Below, in pieces: positions 36,396-45,353 of a DNA stretch of 64,000 nt. A program made the translations under genes and the position numbers. The DNA comes from JADLGL01 sp963667605 (GTDB lineage Bacteria > Pseudomonadota > Alphaproteobacteria > Rhizobiales > Kaistiaceae), in NCBI GenBank assembly GCA_963667605.2, contig CAXXUZ010000002.1, forward strand, positions 186,001 to 250,000, written 5' to 3'. A model generated the notes under the pieces. It was not told where the DNA came from. It made no database searches and worked only from the letters and a program-made list of their open reading frames with translations. The number at the start of each line of letters is the position of its first letter. Within the stretch, counting starts at the first letter, position 1.

Positions 36396-37487
36396 TCAAA
36401 ACGCCGGCACGGCCAGACCGGGCGTCGAGATCGCCAAGGTCTTAAACAGGCGTCCCATTTGCTCCTTGTCGGTGAGCCGCGCGAGCGCGGCCGCGATCGA
36501 AGCCTTGGTCTGGGCGTCCTTGTCTTGGGCTAGCCGGTCGGCGCGCTCGTCAAGTCCCAGCCGCGAAAGCAGCGTCGCCTGATCGATGATCGGCCAAGCT
36601 TTGGCGCCGGCTGTGGTCGCGGTGTGGGCAAGGGCGGCGAAGTCGACATGAGCGGTGAGATCAGCTTCGCCGGGGTGGGCGAGCGGGTGGTCATATTGGT
36701 GACTGTGGATCGCTTGAAGGGTGTCGCCAAGACCCGGCTCGGCATGGCCATAGTCCATGATCAACGCGGCGCCGCCGTCGGCGGCGATGCGGGCGCTCAA
36801 GGTCTCGACGATCGCTTCGGCGGCGGGACGGAGTTCGAATTCCGACCCTAGTGGCGCGACTCGCATTGCTAGCGGCCACTGCGCCTGGTTGCCAAGGTCC
36901 GCGATCGGACCGAGGCCGAAGGCAAGCTGGCCGCGATCGTCGATCCCAACCATTCGCTCGGCCCAGCCCCGCTGGTCGCGGACGAATTGCCTGATCGGCA
37001 GCGCGTCGAAGAATTCGTTGGCGATAACGATCGTCGGTCCAGGCGGCAGATCATCGATTCGATCGATCCAGTTCGGCTCGGCGAGGCCGTTGAGTGCTTC
37101 CCGCTGGACGGCGCGCAGCGTCGGGCTGATCTCGAGGAGTAGTACATTGGTGGCCTCGGCAAATGCCGGCCGGAGCGCGGCCGCGCGCAGCCCATCGGCT
37201 AGCAAAGTGCCTCGGCCGGGACCGAGTTCGGCCAAAGCAAGGCGGCTCGGCGACCCCATCTCCAGCCACACCGAGACGCACCACAGGCCAATCAACTCTC
37301 CGAAGATTTGGCTGATCTCCGGCGCGGTGATGAAATCGCCGGCCCGGCCGAATGGATCGCGGCCGACATAGTAGCCGTGCTGTGGGTCGGAAAGGCAGGT
37401 CGCCATATACTCGGCGATCGACATCGGGCCGAGGGCGCCGATTCGTTCAATCAACCGCTTAGCGAGGGGAGTCGGAAAGTTGGTCAT
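36396..37487 (-). CDS. SAM-dependent methyltransferase, MidA/NDUFAF7 family
   Basis: A 363-residue class I methyltransferase (formerly DUF185). Seen: SIAEYMATCLSDPQHGYYVGRDPFGRAGDFITAPEISQIFGELIGLW near 22-68, which is the family's hallmark block, then ALAELGPGRGTLLADGLR near 84-101 (SAM motif I) and VIANEFFDALPIRQF near 157-171. Mitochondrial NDUFAF7 methylates an arginine of a complex I subunit; the bacterial role is presumed similar but unproven. It lies between lgt and pgeF as in most Alphaproteobacteria. 21 bp after the lgt stop. Intact. Confidence 0.94.
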   Translation of the reverse strand: MTNFPTPLAKRLIERIGALGPMSIAEYMATCLSDPQHGYYVGRDPFGRAGDFITAPEISQIFGELIGLWCVSVWLEMGSPSRLALAELGPGRGTLLADGLRAAALRPAFAEATNVLLLEISPTLRAVQREALNGLAEPNWIDRIDDLPPGPTIVIANEFFDALPIRQFVRDQRGWAERMVGIDDRGQLAFGLGPIADLGNQAQWPLAMRVAPLGSEFELRPAAEAIVETLSARIAADGGAALIMDYGHAEPGLGDTLQAIHSHQYDHPLAHPGEADLTAHVDFAALAHTATTAGAKAWPIIDQATLLSRLGLDERADRLAQDKDAQTKASIAAALARLTDKEQMGRLFKTLAISTPGLAVPAF

Positions 37488-37508
37488 CGCGGGCCGGATC
37501 GGGAGCGG

Positions 37509-38351
37509 CTACGCCGCGCTTACCATATTCCGGCGTCGCCGGATCGACCAAACCATCACCCCAATCCCGACGGCGATCATCGGTATCGATAGGATCATGC
37601 CCATGGTGAGGCCTCCGGCGAAGAAACCGAGCTGAATATCCGGCTCGCGAAAGAACTCGGCGAAGGTTCGGGCGGCGCCGTAGCCAGCGACAAAGGCGCC
37701 GGCGATAAATCCCGGCGTTTGCAGCCATCTGCCGCGAAAAGCGAGTGCCCACAACAGTATCAGCAGCGCCAGGCCTTCCAATCCAGTCTCATAGAGCTGG
37801 CTGGGGTGGCGAGGCGGCGCGTCGGGATCGGCCGGGAACACCATCGCCCAAGGTACGTCGCTGACCCGGCCATAGAGCTCGCCATTGATGAAATTGGCTA
37901 TGCGCCCGAGAAAAAGGCCGATCGGGGTCACGATGGCGATGATGTCGACTAGCGACCAGGTCGGCACTTTGACGTAGCGGGCGAACAGCAGCATTGCCAC
38001 GGAGACGCCAATGAGGCCGCCATGGAAGGACATGCCGCCTTCCCACAGCGCAAAGATGCTGAGCGGTTGGTCGATGAATTGCGGAAAATCATACACGAAT
38101 ACGTAGAAGAGCCGGCCGCCGGCAATAATACCGATGGTCACGAACACGACGAAATCGTCTATCCGGCGCTTGGTGATTGGCGACCCGGATGGCCCCCAGA
38201 GCGACTCATTGCTGACGATGCGGCGGGCATAGAGCCAGCCGAGGACGATGCCGAAAACATAAGCCAGCGCGTACCAGCGGATCGAAACCGGACCGATCTC
38301 GATCAGTACCGGGTCGATCACCGGATAGGGGATTGCGAAAAGTGGCGGCAT
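37509..38351 (-). CDS. lgt: Prolipoprotein diacylglyceryl transferase
   Basis: Inner-membrane enzyme that transfers diacylglycerol from phosphatidylglycerol to the lipobox cysteine of prolipoproteins. At 280 residues with seven helices. Seen: IGPVSIRWYALAYVFGI near the start, GGMSFHGGLIGV near 105-116 (the Lgt signature with the HGG core), GRIANFINGELYGR near 148-161, and HPSQLYETGLEG near 183-194. The start at the ATG at 38351 gives MPPLFAIPYPVIDPVLI; the open frame upstream has no family resemblance. First of the lgt-midA-like-DUF5946-pgeF operon. Intact. Confidence 0.97.
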   Translation of the reverse strand: MPPLFAIPYPVIDPVLIEIGPVSIRWYALAYVFGIVLGWLYARRIVSNESLWGPSGSPITKRRIDDFVVFVTIGIIAGGRLFYVFVYDFPQFIDQPLSIFALWEGGMSFHGGLIGVSVAMLLFARYVKVPTWSLVDIIAIVTPIGLFLGRIANFINGELYGRVSDVPWAMVFPADPDAPPRHPSQLYETGLEGLALLILLWALAFRGRWLQTPGFIAGAFVAGYGAARTFAEFFREPDIQLGFFAGGLTMGMILSIPMIAVGIGVMVWSIRRRRNMVSAA

Positions 38352-38490
38352 GGCTAATGGCGACACGGTGCGCTGAGGCGGCCGAGTGGTCAAGTCCTGG
38401 CCGGGCTCGTCCCCTTGCACCGAAAAGGTGGCCTCACCATAGTATTTCGTGGAGTTCCGCGCTGCTTCGGCGCTTGAAGGGAAATCAGCC

Positions 38491-38853
38491 ATGACCCAGA
38501 CCTCGAATCGCTTCTACGATCGCTTTGCCCAGTTGATGAACGACGCGGCGAGCGTCGCCCAGGGCGTCCGCCGCGAGGCGACAACGATGTTCCGCGGTCA
38601 GGCGGAGCGGATGGCGAGCGACATGGATCTTGTCCGGCGCGAGGATTTTGATGCGGTCAAGGAAATGGCGCAGCTGGCGCGCGTGGAAAACGCAAAGCTG
38701 GAGGCGCGAATTGTCGAGCTTGAGGCGCAGATCACGGGAACGGCGACCAGCCGTACCAGCAAGCCACCTGCCTCGGCCGGCACCAAGGCCGGTTCAACCC
38801 CTTCGCGGGCGAAGCGCCGAAGGCCCCCAGCCGGCGCCACCAAGAAGGCGTAA
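38491..38853 (+). CDS. ubiK: Ubiquinone biosynthesis accessory factor UbiK family
   Basis: A 120-residue membrane-fusogenic BMFP/UbiK-type protein: an N-terminal amphipathic helix (NRFYDRFAQLMNDAASVAQGVRREATTMFRGQAERMA) followed by a coiled coil (VRREDFDAVKEMAQLARVENAKLEARIVELEAQI) and a basic Ala/Pro/Lys tail. UbiK assists aerobic ubiquinone synthesis in a soluble complex. The ATG at 38491 follows GAAGGGAAA. Divergent from lgt. The family is clear; the ubiquinone role is transferred from gammaproteobacterial members. Confidence 0.85.
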   Translation: MTQTSNRFYDRFAQLMNDAASVAQGVRREATTMFRGQAERMASDMDLVRREDFDAVKEMAQLARVENAKLEARIVELEAQITGTATSRTSKPPASAGTKAGSTPSRAKRRRPPAGATKKA

Positions 38854-39047
38854 CTCAACCACAGAAAAACCGATTTCCATGTCCAAAGGCGGCCGGGCTG
38901 CCGGCCAGGGGCCTACTGCGTGCAGAAAGACGGCCTATACTGATTTGAGGCTAGATTCGCGTCAGCCCACATCAATGTGTTGGGGGTGATGGTCGCTCCG
39001 CTGGGCCGACTTGCCGTTGGACGCAAACATTGCCATGAGGTTCGACC

Positions 39048-39548
39048 ATGAACCTGATTGATTTCTCCGCGGAAAGGCACTCCAACCCGGTCGACACGAT
39101 CGAGCGGATCGCCGGCCATCGCGATTGGCCGTTCGACCGTTCTGGCGAAAACGAGATCACGATCTCGGTACGGGCCGGCCTTGCCGACTATCACGTCTCC
39201 TTTGCCTGGATGGAGTACATGGAGGCGGTCCATCTCTCCTGTGCCTTCGACCTAAAGGTCGCCGAGCCGCGCAAGCTCGAGGTGATGCGGCTTTTGTCGT
39301 TGGTCAATGAGCAGATGTGGATCGGCCATTTCGATCTTTGGAGCCAGGAATCGCTGGTGATGTTCCGTCAGACGCTGCTCCTCTCCGGCGGAGCTGAACC
39401 GACGGAGCAACAGATCGAGGGCCTGTTGTCCTCCGCGATTGAAGCCTGCGAGCGCTACTACCAGGCATTCCAGTTCGTCGTCTGGGCCGGCAAAACGGCC
39501 AACGAGACGCTCGAGACGGTCCTGTTCGAGACCGCCGGCGAAGCCTGA
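39048..39548 (+). CDS. YbjN domain-containing protein
   Basis: A 166-residue cytoplasmic protein with the YbjN/type III secretion chaperone-like fold. Seen: NPVDTIERIAGHRDWPFDRSGENEITISV near 12-40, FAWMEYMEAVHLSCAFDLKV near 50-69, and LLSLVNEQMWIGHFDLWSQESLVMFRQTLLL near 82-112, the order of elements usual in alphaproteobacterial YbjN proteins. Function not established; it consistently stands next to proC. The ATG at 39048 starts the conserved N terminus. 33 bp before proC. Intact. Confidence 0.88.
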   Translation: MNLIDFSAERHSNPVDTIERIAGHRDWPFDRSGENEITISVRAGLADYHVSFAWMEYMEAVHLSCAFDLKVAEPRKLEVMRLLSLVNEQMWIGHFDLWSQESLVMFRQTLLLSGGAEPTEQQIEGLLSSAIEACERYYQAFQFVVWAGKTANETLETVLFETAGEA

Positions 39549-39581
39549 GACTACCCCGCGCTTGGCTCGGGTGGAGTGGGC

Positions 39582-40421
39582 ATGGCTGATCTTCCGGATC
39601 TTGCAACGATGTTTACGCCTAAGCGGCCATTGATCCTCGCCGGGGCCGGAAAGATGGGCGGCGCGATGCTCTCGGGTTGGCTCGGTCGAGGGATCGATCC
39701 GGCCGCAGTGCGGGTGATCGACCCAGCGCCGCCGAAGGACTCGCGGCTGCTGCTGGCGGATGCCGGGATTGTGGTGGAAGCGGCCGCGCCGGCCGGAATT
39801 CACGCCAATGTGTTGGTGCTGGCGATCAAGCCGCAAATGATCAAAGAGACGATGCCGTCCTTTCGATTGTTGATCGGCGAAGGCAGTGTGGTTCTGTCGA
39901 TCGCCGCCGGGATCATGCTGGCAACGCTGATCGGCGGGCTCGGCACAGAGGCCGTCATCAGGGCGATGCCGAATACACCGGCGCAAATCGGACAAGGCAT
40001 CAGCGTCGCGGTCGGCGGCCCGGGCGTCGACCAGGCGGCGCGCGACATCGGCTCCGCGCTCCTCGGTGCGGTCGGCGCGGTCGAGTGGATCGAGGATGAA
40101 GTGCTGATGAATGCGGTGACGGCGGTGTCCGGATCGGGGCCGGCCTATCTGTTTCTTCTTGCCGAATCTCTCGCCGAAGCCGGCGTCGAGGCCGGCCTCA
40201 GCACACAATTGGCGCGGCGCTTGGCCGATGCCACTATGGCGGGGGCGGGGGCGCTTCTCGTCGCATCCAGCGAGAATCCCGCCGTGCTGAGGAAGAACGT
40301 CACGTCGCCCGGCGGCACCACCGCCGCAGCGCTCGAAGTGCTGATGGCGAGCGATGGACTTCTGCCCTTGATGCGGAAGGCAGTTGCCGCGGCGAAGAAG
40401 AGGGCGGCTGAGTTGGGGTGA
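39582..40421 (+). CDS. proC: Pyrroline-5-carboxylate reductase
   Basis: Last step of proline synthesis, reducing pyrroline-5-carboxylate with NAD(P)H. About 279 residues. Seen: Rossmann motif LILAGAGKMGGAMLSGWL near 18-35, VLAIKPQMIKE near 83-93, IRAMPNTPAQIGQGISV near 125-141, and the C-terminal dimer/substrate motif AVSGSGPAYLFLLAESLAEAGVEAGL near 180-205 with VTSPGGTTAAALEVL near 240-254. The ATG at 39582 is chosen because GGAG is 5 nt upstream; a GTG at 39576 is possible. Intact. Confidence 0.96.
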   Translation: MADLPDLATMFTPKRPLILAGAGKMGGAMLSGWLGRGIDPAAVRVIDPAPPKDSRLLLADAGIVVEAAAPAGIHANVLVLAIKPQMIKETMPSFRLLIGEGSVVLSIAAGIMLATLIGGLGTEAVIRAMPNTPAQIGQGISVAVGGPGVDQAARDIGSALLGAVGAVEWIEDEVLMNAVTAVSGSGPAYLFLLAESLAEAGVEAGLSTQLARRLADATMAGAGALLVASSENPAVLRKNVTSPGGTTAAALEVLMASDGLLPLMRKAVAAAKKRAAELG

Positions 40422-40425
40422 ACGC

Positions 40426-41904
40426 TTAGCCCGGAATCCGCACCATCGCCCGGAGGCCGCCGAGCGGGCTCTCGGACAGGGTGATATCGCCGCCATGAGT
40501 ACGAACGATATCGCGTGCGATCGATAGGCCGAGACCGGTGCCGCTGGCCTCGATATTGCGCGCGGTGTCGAGCCGATAGAACGGCTTGAACACCGCCTTA
40601 CGCTGATCCTCGGGGATGCCGGGGCCATCATCATCGATCGTCACAGTCAGCCAGCCGGTCGCGTAGGTGCCCGTGACGGCGACGCGATTGCCGTATCGGA
40701 CGGCGTTGCGAACGAGATTGCCGATCGCGCGACGGAAGCCAAGCGGCCGCAAGGTGACGGTCGGCTCGCCTGAATAGGTGACTGAAATCTCCTTGTCGGT
40801 CGCAGCCTGCTCGGCCTCTCGTTTGAGCAACGAGGCGATTTCGGTCGGCTCGGCAGCCTCGGCGGTGTCGTCCTTGGCGAAGGCCAGATAATCCTCCAGC
40901 ATTTGCTCCATGTCGTCGATGTCTCGCCGAAGTTCGGTCGAGCCTTCCGACGCTCTCATCAATTCCAATTGCAGGCGAAAGCGGGTCAGAATCGTCCGCA
41001 GATCATGCGATACGCCGGCCAGCATCTCTGTCCGTTGCTCCATCTGGCGGATGATGCGCTCGCGCATTTTGATGAAGGTGCCGCTGGCGCGGCGGACCTC
41101 GCGGGCCCCACGCGGGGTGAAATTCGGAGCCGCCCGGCCCTTGCCGAAACGCTCGGCGGTATCAGCGAGGCGTTGGATTGGCCGGATCTGATTGCGCAGG
41201 AACAAGATCGCGATCGTCATCAACACCAGGCTGGTTCCGACCATCCACAGGATGAAGATGTCCGAATTGGAGGCGTAGGCTTGGCTTCGTTGAGCCAGAA
41301 CCTGCATCACCTCGCCATCGAGCTGGATACGGATTTCGATAAGATTGGAGCGGCCGACCGTGTCGATCCAGAAGGGGAGGCCGATCTGATCGGTGATCTG
41401 GCGGCTCATGGTCCGGTCGAGGAGCGAGAAGAAGGGCTGCGAGGACTCCGGAGGCAACGTCGCGCCGGCAAGAATGGCAACATCTATATTGAGGCGTTCG
41501 CCAGCGATTCGAATCAGCTCCTCGGCATCGGCCTCATCAGGAAAAGTGTCCAGCATTTGGATCAGAGCGGCGATGTCGCGAGTGGTGGCGGCAGCCAGAT
41601 TCTGCGTCACCGAAGCGTAGTGGCGCTCCATGAAGACGAAGGCGATGACTGCCTGTAGCAGGACGATCGGAGCGATGATGATGATCAGCGAACGCGCGAA
41701 GAGCCCCTTCGGCATCGAGCGGCCGAGCGCGCGGGCGAAACGTCGGTAAAGGCCGCGGAGCGCGGTCCAGCCCGAAACGCTGCGGATTGCCGGGACGACG
41801 GCGCTGAGCGCGTGGCCAACCCCGCGCATCGCCCCGTCGACCAGAGTGCTGATCCACCGAACGCCGCGCCGAACCGGCCCGTGATGATCGGCTATGCTGG
41901 TCAT
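40426..41904 (-). CDS. EnvZ-like sensor histidine kinase
   Basis: A 492-residue inner-membrane histidine kinase: helices near 72-91 and 217-236 flank a periplasmic sensor of about 125 residues, then HAMP (about 237-285), DHp with GVSHDLRT (phospho-acceptor His300), and the ATPase domain with NAVRYG (N box), DDGPGIP (G1) and GTGLGLSIA (G2). The order and the short receiver partner downstream resemble EnvZ-OmpR. The first 70 residues are cytoplasmic, an unusually long lead. 8 bp after the response regulator stop on the same strand. Signal unknown. Intact. Confidence 0.95.
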   Translation of the reverse strand: MTSIADHHGPVRRGVRWISTLVDGAMRGVGHALSAVVPAIRSVSGWTALRGLYRRFARALGRSMPKGLFARSLIIIIAPIVLLQAVIAFVFMERHYASVTQNLAAATTRDIAALIQMLDTFPDEADAEELIRIAGERLNIDVAILAGATLPPESSQPFFSLLDRTMSRQITDQIGLPFWIDTVGRSNLIEIRIQLDGEVMQVLAQRSQAYASNSDIFILWMVGTSLVLMTIAILFLRNQIRPIQRLADTAERFGKGRAAPNFTPRGAREVRRASGTFIKMRERIIRQMEQRTEMLAGVSHDLRTILTRFRLQLELMRASEGSTELRRDIDDMEQMLEDYLAFAKDDTAEAAEPTEIASLLKREAEQAATDKEISVTYSGEPTVTLRPLGFRRAIGNLVRNAVRYGNRVAVTGTYATGWLTVTIDDDGPGIPEDQRKAVFKPFYRLDTARNIEASGTGLGLSIARDIVRTHGGDITLSESPLGGLRAMVRIPG

Positions 41905-41912
41905 TTCCGACC

Positions 41913-42620
41913 TCAGGCCTCGATGACCAGGCGGTAGCCGAAGCCGCGAACGGTTTGCAAATAGAGCGGATTGGACGGATCGTCCTCGATCTTGCGACGG
42001 AGGCGATTGATCTGGACGTCCACGGTCCGATCGCCGGCCGGCCCGTCTTCGCCGAGCAGCGACAAACGATCCACGGTCTGGCCCGGCGCCTCGGCAAAGG
42101 CACGCAAGATCTGGCGCTCGCGCTCGGTCAGCCGCACTCGTTGATTGTTCCGCGTCAGTTCCAGCCGCTGCAGATGAAACGTGAACGGGCCGAAACGGAG
42201 GTGCTCGATCAACGGCTCTTCCGCCGAGCCAGATCGTTTCAATATATTGTTGATCCGCAACAATAATTCCCGCGGCTCGAACGGCTTGGCGAGATAGTCG
42301 TCTGCGCCGATCTCAAGCCCGGCGATCCGCGCTTCGGGATTGCCCCTCGCAGTCAGAATCAGGATCGGAACATCCATCTTTCTACGTAGGCTGCGAGTCA
42401 GCTTCAGACCGTCTTCGCCGGGCATCATCACATCGACGATCAACAGGTCGAACGACAGGCCCTCGAGACGCCGCCGCGCTTCGGCGGAGTCGGCGGCGAT
42501 GGTGACGCGATAGCCGTTTTCGGTGAGATAGCGTGATAACAGATCACGCAGCCGGCGATCGTCGTCGACAACCAGAAGATGGGCGGCGGCGTCTTTGAGG
42601 TTGTGGGTGGGGTCGGTCAT
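41913..42620 (-). CDS. OmpR-family response regulator
   Basis: A 235-residue DNA-binding response regulator. Receiver domain: acidic pocket VVDDD near 17-21, phospho-acceptor Asp63 in LLIVDVMMPGEDG, and LAKPF with the conserved Lys near 112. Winged-helix output domain: RLTERERQILRAFAEAPGQTV and RTVDVQINRLRRKIEDDP, ending LQTVRGFGYRLV. It is phosphorylated by the adjacent kinase. The ATG at 42620 is preferred over the TTG at 42626. It lies 16 bp after the MarR stop. Intact. Confidence 0.95.
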   Translation of the reverse strand: MTDPTHNLKDAAAHLLVVDDDRRLRDLLSRYLTENGYRVTIAADSAEARRRLEGLSFDLLIVDVMMPGEDGLKLTRSLRRKMDVPILILTARGNPEARIAGLEIGADDYLAKPFEPRELLLRINNILKRSGSAEEPLIEHLRFGPFTFHLQRLELTRNNQRVRLTERERQILRAFAEAPGQTVDRLSLLGEDGPAGDRTVDVQINRLRRKIEDDPSNPLYLQTVRGFGYRLVIEA

Positions 42621-42636
42621 GGGCAAACTTCCGCCA

Positions 42637-43173
42637 TCAATATTGGATCAGCCGCGCGACCTTTTCGCGCTCGGCCACGTCAATGATCCCGCGCAGAAAC
42701 GCTGTTGCGTTGCTCTGGCCTTCGGCCGGCAAGGCGTCAAGCGCGCCGCGGATGCGGCGGGATTGCATCTCAATTAGGCTCTGCGACAGGGATCGTCCGG
42801 ACTCAGTGGTGAACAATAGCCGCTGTCGACGGTCGCGCGGGCCGGGACGCTGAGCGACAAACCCGCCATCGATCAGCTGCTTCAATACGCGGGCAAGGCT
42901 TTGCTTGGTGATCCGTAAAATATCGAGAAGATCGGCGACGCGAATGCCGGGGTGACGATTGACGAAATGCAGAACCCGATGATGCGCGCGGCCGAAATCA
43001 TACGCGGCTAGCAGCGCGTCCGGTTCGGAGACGAAATCGCGATAGGCGAAGAACAGGAGCTCGATCAACGCCAATTCCGGCGTGTGCTCGGGCGCCTCCG
43101 AGGTCGGAGCCCGACTTTGGGCTCGGGGCGTTGGATCAGCAATTATGTCAGCCATATTGACATATTTTTGCAT
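42637..43173 (-). CDS. MarR-family transcriptional regulator
   Basis: A 178-residue winged-helix regulator: ALIELLFFAYRDFVSEPDALLAAYDFGRAHHRVLHFV (helix 1-2), IRVADLLDILRITKQSLARVLKQLIDGGFVAQ (recognition HTH, about 78-110), and the wing RPGPRDRRQRLLFT with the Asp-Arg pair. The start may be the ATG at 43173 (MQKYVNMADII) or the one at 43155; a perfect palindrome lies across the second, which favours an operator overlapping the start. It precedes the two-component pair by 16 bp and diverges from ilvE. Ligand and targets unknown. Confidence 0.92.
   Translation of the reverse strand: MQKYVNMADIIADPTPRAQSRAPTSEAPEHTPELALIELLFFAYRDFVSEPDALLAAYDFGRAHHRVLHFVNRHPGIRVADLLDILRITKQSLARVLKQLIDGGFVAQRPGPRDRRQRLLFTTESGRSLSQSLIEMQSRRIRGALDALPAEGQSNATAFLRGIIDVAEREKVARLIQY
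43144..43164. promoter_or_regulatory. Candidate MarR operator
   Basis: TATGTCA-N7-TGACATA, a perfect 7-bp dyad spanning 21 bp over the first codons of the MarR gene. MarR dimers bind palindromes of about 16-22 bp and commonly repress their own promoter and a divergent gene; here the divergent gene is the aminotransferase 119 bp away. Perfect symmetry makes chance unlikely, but binding is not shown. Confidence 0.6.
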
Positions 43174-43282
43174 GATTGGTACCGATAGTCACGCCTTGAT
43201 ATCATATGCGGCGTACTGGCAAGCCGAGACCGCGCTATCACTACGCCAGTAAGTGCTCCCTGTGGGCTTTGGGGGTCCGGCA

Positions 43283-44179
43283 ATGGAATCCTTCGACGAC
43301 CGTGACGGCATCATCTGGATGAACGGCGAGTTCGTCCCGTGGCGCGACGCAAAACTTCATGTCCTCACCCACGCGCTTCATTATGCCAGCGCTGTGTTCG
43401 AGGGCGAGCGCGCCTATGGCGGCACCATCTTCAAGCTCGACGAGCACACAAGAAGGCTGCACGATTCGGCTACTTTGCTGGGCTTCAAAATCCCCTATTC
43501 GGTGGAGGAGATCAACGAGGCTTGCCGCGAGACACTGCGCCGTCAGAATCTGACCGACGGTTATGTGCGCCCGATCGCCTGGCGCGGCAGCGAAATGATG
43601 GGGGTGTCCGCGCAGAAGAACAGGATCAATTTGGCGATCGCGGCGTGGGCCTGGCCGTCTTATTTCAAGCCCGAAGAGCGGCTGAAAGGCATTCGCCTCG
43701 ACATAGCCGAATATCGCCGGCCGGATCCAAGGACGGCGCCGTCGAAATCCAAGGCTGCCGGCCTGTATATGATCTGCACCCTGTCGAAACATCTTGCAGA
43801 ATTAAATGGTTATGCTGATGCCTTAATGTTAGATTGGCGGGACCAGGTAGCCGAGGCCACCGGCGCCAATATCTTCTTCGTCCGCGACGGCGAGATTCAT
43901 ACACCGACGCCGGATTGCTTTCTCGACGGCATCACCAGACGAAGCGTGATCGGGCTTGCAGAACAGCGCGGTTGGAACATCATCGAGCGGCCGATCATGC
44001 CGGAGGAGATGGCGAATTTCAGCGAGTGTTGGCTTACCGGGACGGCGGCTGAGGTCACGCCGGTCTCAGAAATCGGGCCGTATAGATTCACGCCTGGCGA
44101 GATGTCGCGGCTATTGATGGAAGACTACACCAGGCTGGTCGGCAACCCGGCCGCCGTGGAAATGGCGGCGAGCGGGTGA
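43283..44179 (+). CDS. ilvE: Branched-chain amino acid aminotransferase
   Basis: PLP fold-type IV transaminase, 298 residues, forming Leu, Ile and Val from their 2-oxo acids. Seen: IIWMNGEFVPWRDAKLHVLTHALHYASAVFEGERAY near 8-43, YVRPIAWRGSEMMG near 95-108, SKSKAAGLYMICTLSKHLA near 152-170 (PLP Lys in the family's K-x-x-x-Y region), EATGANIFFV near 193-202, and GITRRSVIGLA near 219-229. The start is the ATG at 43283 after GGGGGTCCGG. Divergent from MarR. Intact. Confidence 0.94.
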   Translation: MESFDDRDGIIWMNGEFVPWRDAKLHVLTHALHYASAVFEGERAYGGTIFKLDEHTRRLHDSATLLGFKIPYSVEEINEACRETLRRQNLTDGYVRPIAWRGSEMMGVSAQKNRINLAIAAWAWPSYFKPEERLKGIRLDIAEYRRPDPRTAPSKSKAAGLYMICTLSKHLAELNGYADALMLDWRDQVAEATGANIFFVRDGEIHTPTPDCFLDGITRRSVIGLAEQRGWNIIERPIMPEEMANFSECWLTGTAAEVTPVSEIGPYRFTPGEMSRLLMEDYTRLVGNPAAVEMAASG

Positions 44180-44219
44180 ACGCCGACGCTGCCGGCTGCA
44201 GTTGAGCTTCGGCTGGCCG

Positions 44220-44441
44220 CTACTGACTGGGTGCAGCCTGCAGCTCGACCGCCTTGGGTCCCTTGCCGTGCTTGTCCGGTTCCGTCTCGAACGAAAGCCG
44301 CATACCGTCCGTCAAGGTCGCCAGGCCCGACTCCTCGACGGCGGTCACATGCACGAACACATCCTTGTCGCCGTCATCGGGCGTGATAAACCCGTAACCC
44401 TTGGCGACATTGAAAAATTTCACAGTGCCATTCTGACGCAT
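44220..44441 (-). CDS. Cold-shock domain protein
   Basis: A 73-residue single cold-shock domain, binding single-stranded nucleic acid. RNP1 KGYGFITP near 14-21 and RNP2 DVFVHVTAV near 27-35 are both present. The start MRQNGTVKFFN is typical of the family. A gap of about 300 bp lies upstream; long leaders are common for csp genes but none is proved here. Convergent with ilvE. Confidence 0.95.
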   Translation of the reverse strand: MRQNGTVKFFNVAKGYGFITPDDGDKDVFVHVTAVEESGLATLTDGMRLSFETEPDKHGKGPKAVELQAAPSQ

Positions 44442-44747
44442 ATTTCCCTGACCTCGTCCATCTCCGGTGCCGATTGAGGCTCACCCGGAGCAGTAACATT
44501 CGTTTTCAGCAGGGTCTGATGCGCCTCGACGACATTTGCCATCTTTTCGTCATCGCCCCGCCCTCCATCGGGCAAGTGATCCGGCGCCCATGGCGCCATC
44601 AACGCGGAGTCCCCCAACTCGCCACGTTTTCCTATGCGTGAGAAAGCGAGGCATGGCAACGGTTTCGCTGTGGCGCGGTGGCGCCGGTGAGCGAATGCTT
44701 GGCCCGGGCCCTAGTTTTCTGCGGCAAGTCGTCCAGTGACCGGATCG
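44442..44747. other. Intergenic, upstream of the cold-shock gene
   Basis: Just over 300 bp with no recognised gene. The small open frames here, on either strand, have no family resemblance. It may hold the csp promoter and leader on the minus strand. Confidence 0.5.
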
Positions 44748-45203
44748 TTACTGTGGCAATTGCGCAACGGTGGGCGGCGTTTGGAGCTGGGCCAAATACT
44801 CGGCTTCGTCCCGCATATGCCGGCGGAGCGGGGCGAGAAAGGTGCTTTCCAACAAGGGGCGGAGCGGCCCGAGCCGGAGCTTGATCCGGTGGATGTAGCG
44901 GCAGCCATCGCCCTCTGAGCGGGCCTCGAACGACATCCAGGGGAACACCAAGCGGGCGATGGCCGAACTCGGCTGGCAGACTGCGATGCGGCCGTCGCCG
45001 GATCGGGTCACCCTCATCGCCATTCGCAGCATCCAGCCGCCTATCCGCTCGGCGAAATAGAAATGTTCGCGGCGGCCGCCGTCGAGCCAGTCGAAGGAAA
45101 TGTGGTCCGGGTGCCAGTCGAGATAATAAGCGTCCAGCTTCTCCAGGAACTCGACGATTGTGTCGGCTGGCACTGGCAGGGCGCGAGATTCTTCGATGAT
45201 CAT
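44748..45203 (-). CDS. SRPBCC-family protein
   Basis: A 151-residue START/polyketide-cyclase-like protein. The N terminus LPVPADTIVEFLEKLDAYYLDWHPDHISFDWLDGG follows the family's beta-alpha-alpha start, then strands (EHFYFAERIGGWMLRMAMRVTRSG; IHRIKLRLGPLRP) and a long C-terminal helix (RHMRDEAEYLAQLQ). A hydrophobic cavity for a lipid-like ligand is expected. The ATG at 45203 is the first start. Ligand unknown. Confidence 0.75.
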   Translation of the reverse strand: MIIEESRALPVPADTIVEFLEKLDAYYLDWHPDHISFDWLDGGRREHFYFAERIGGWMLRMAMRVTRSGDGRIAVCQPSSAIARLVFPWMSFEARSEGDGCRYIHRIKLRLGPLRPLLESTFLAPLRRHMRDEAEYLAQLQTPPTVAQLPQ

Positions 45204-45353
45204 CCGGTTCGTGATCCTTGCCGCCGCGTCACCCCGGCGTCGATCTCGTTCAGTTAGCGTTCAGTTAAGAACGGTTACATGATTGACCAAGACCGGATCG
45301 CCTCAGGTCCGGCTCTTCCGCGGAGGGGAGCACCCGAAAACGGAAGGTCCAGA

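Noticed and set aside
44420..44659. A 79-codon minus-strand frame overlapping the cold-shock start
   Set aside because: Overlaps a secure gene and has no family resemblance.
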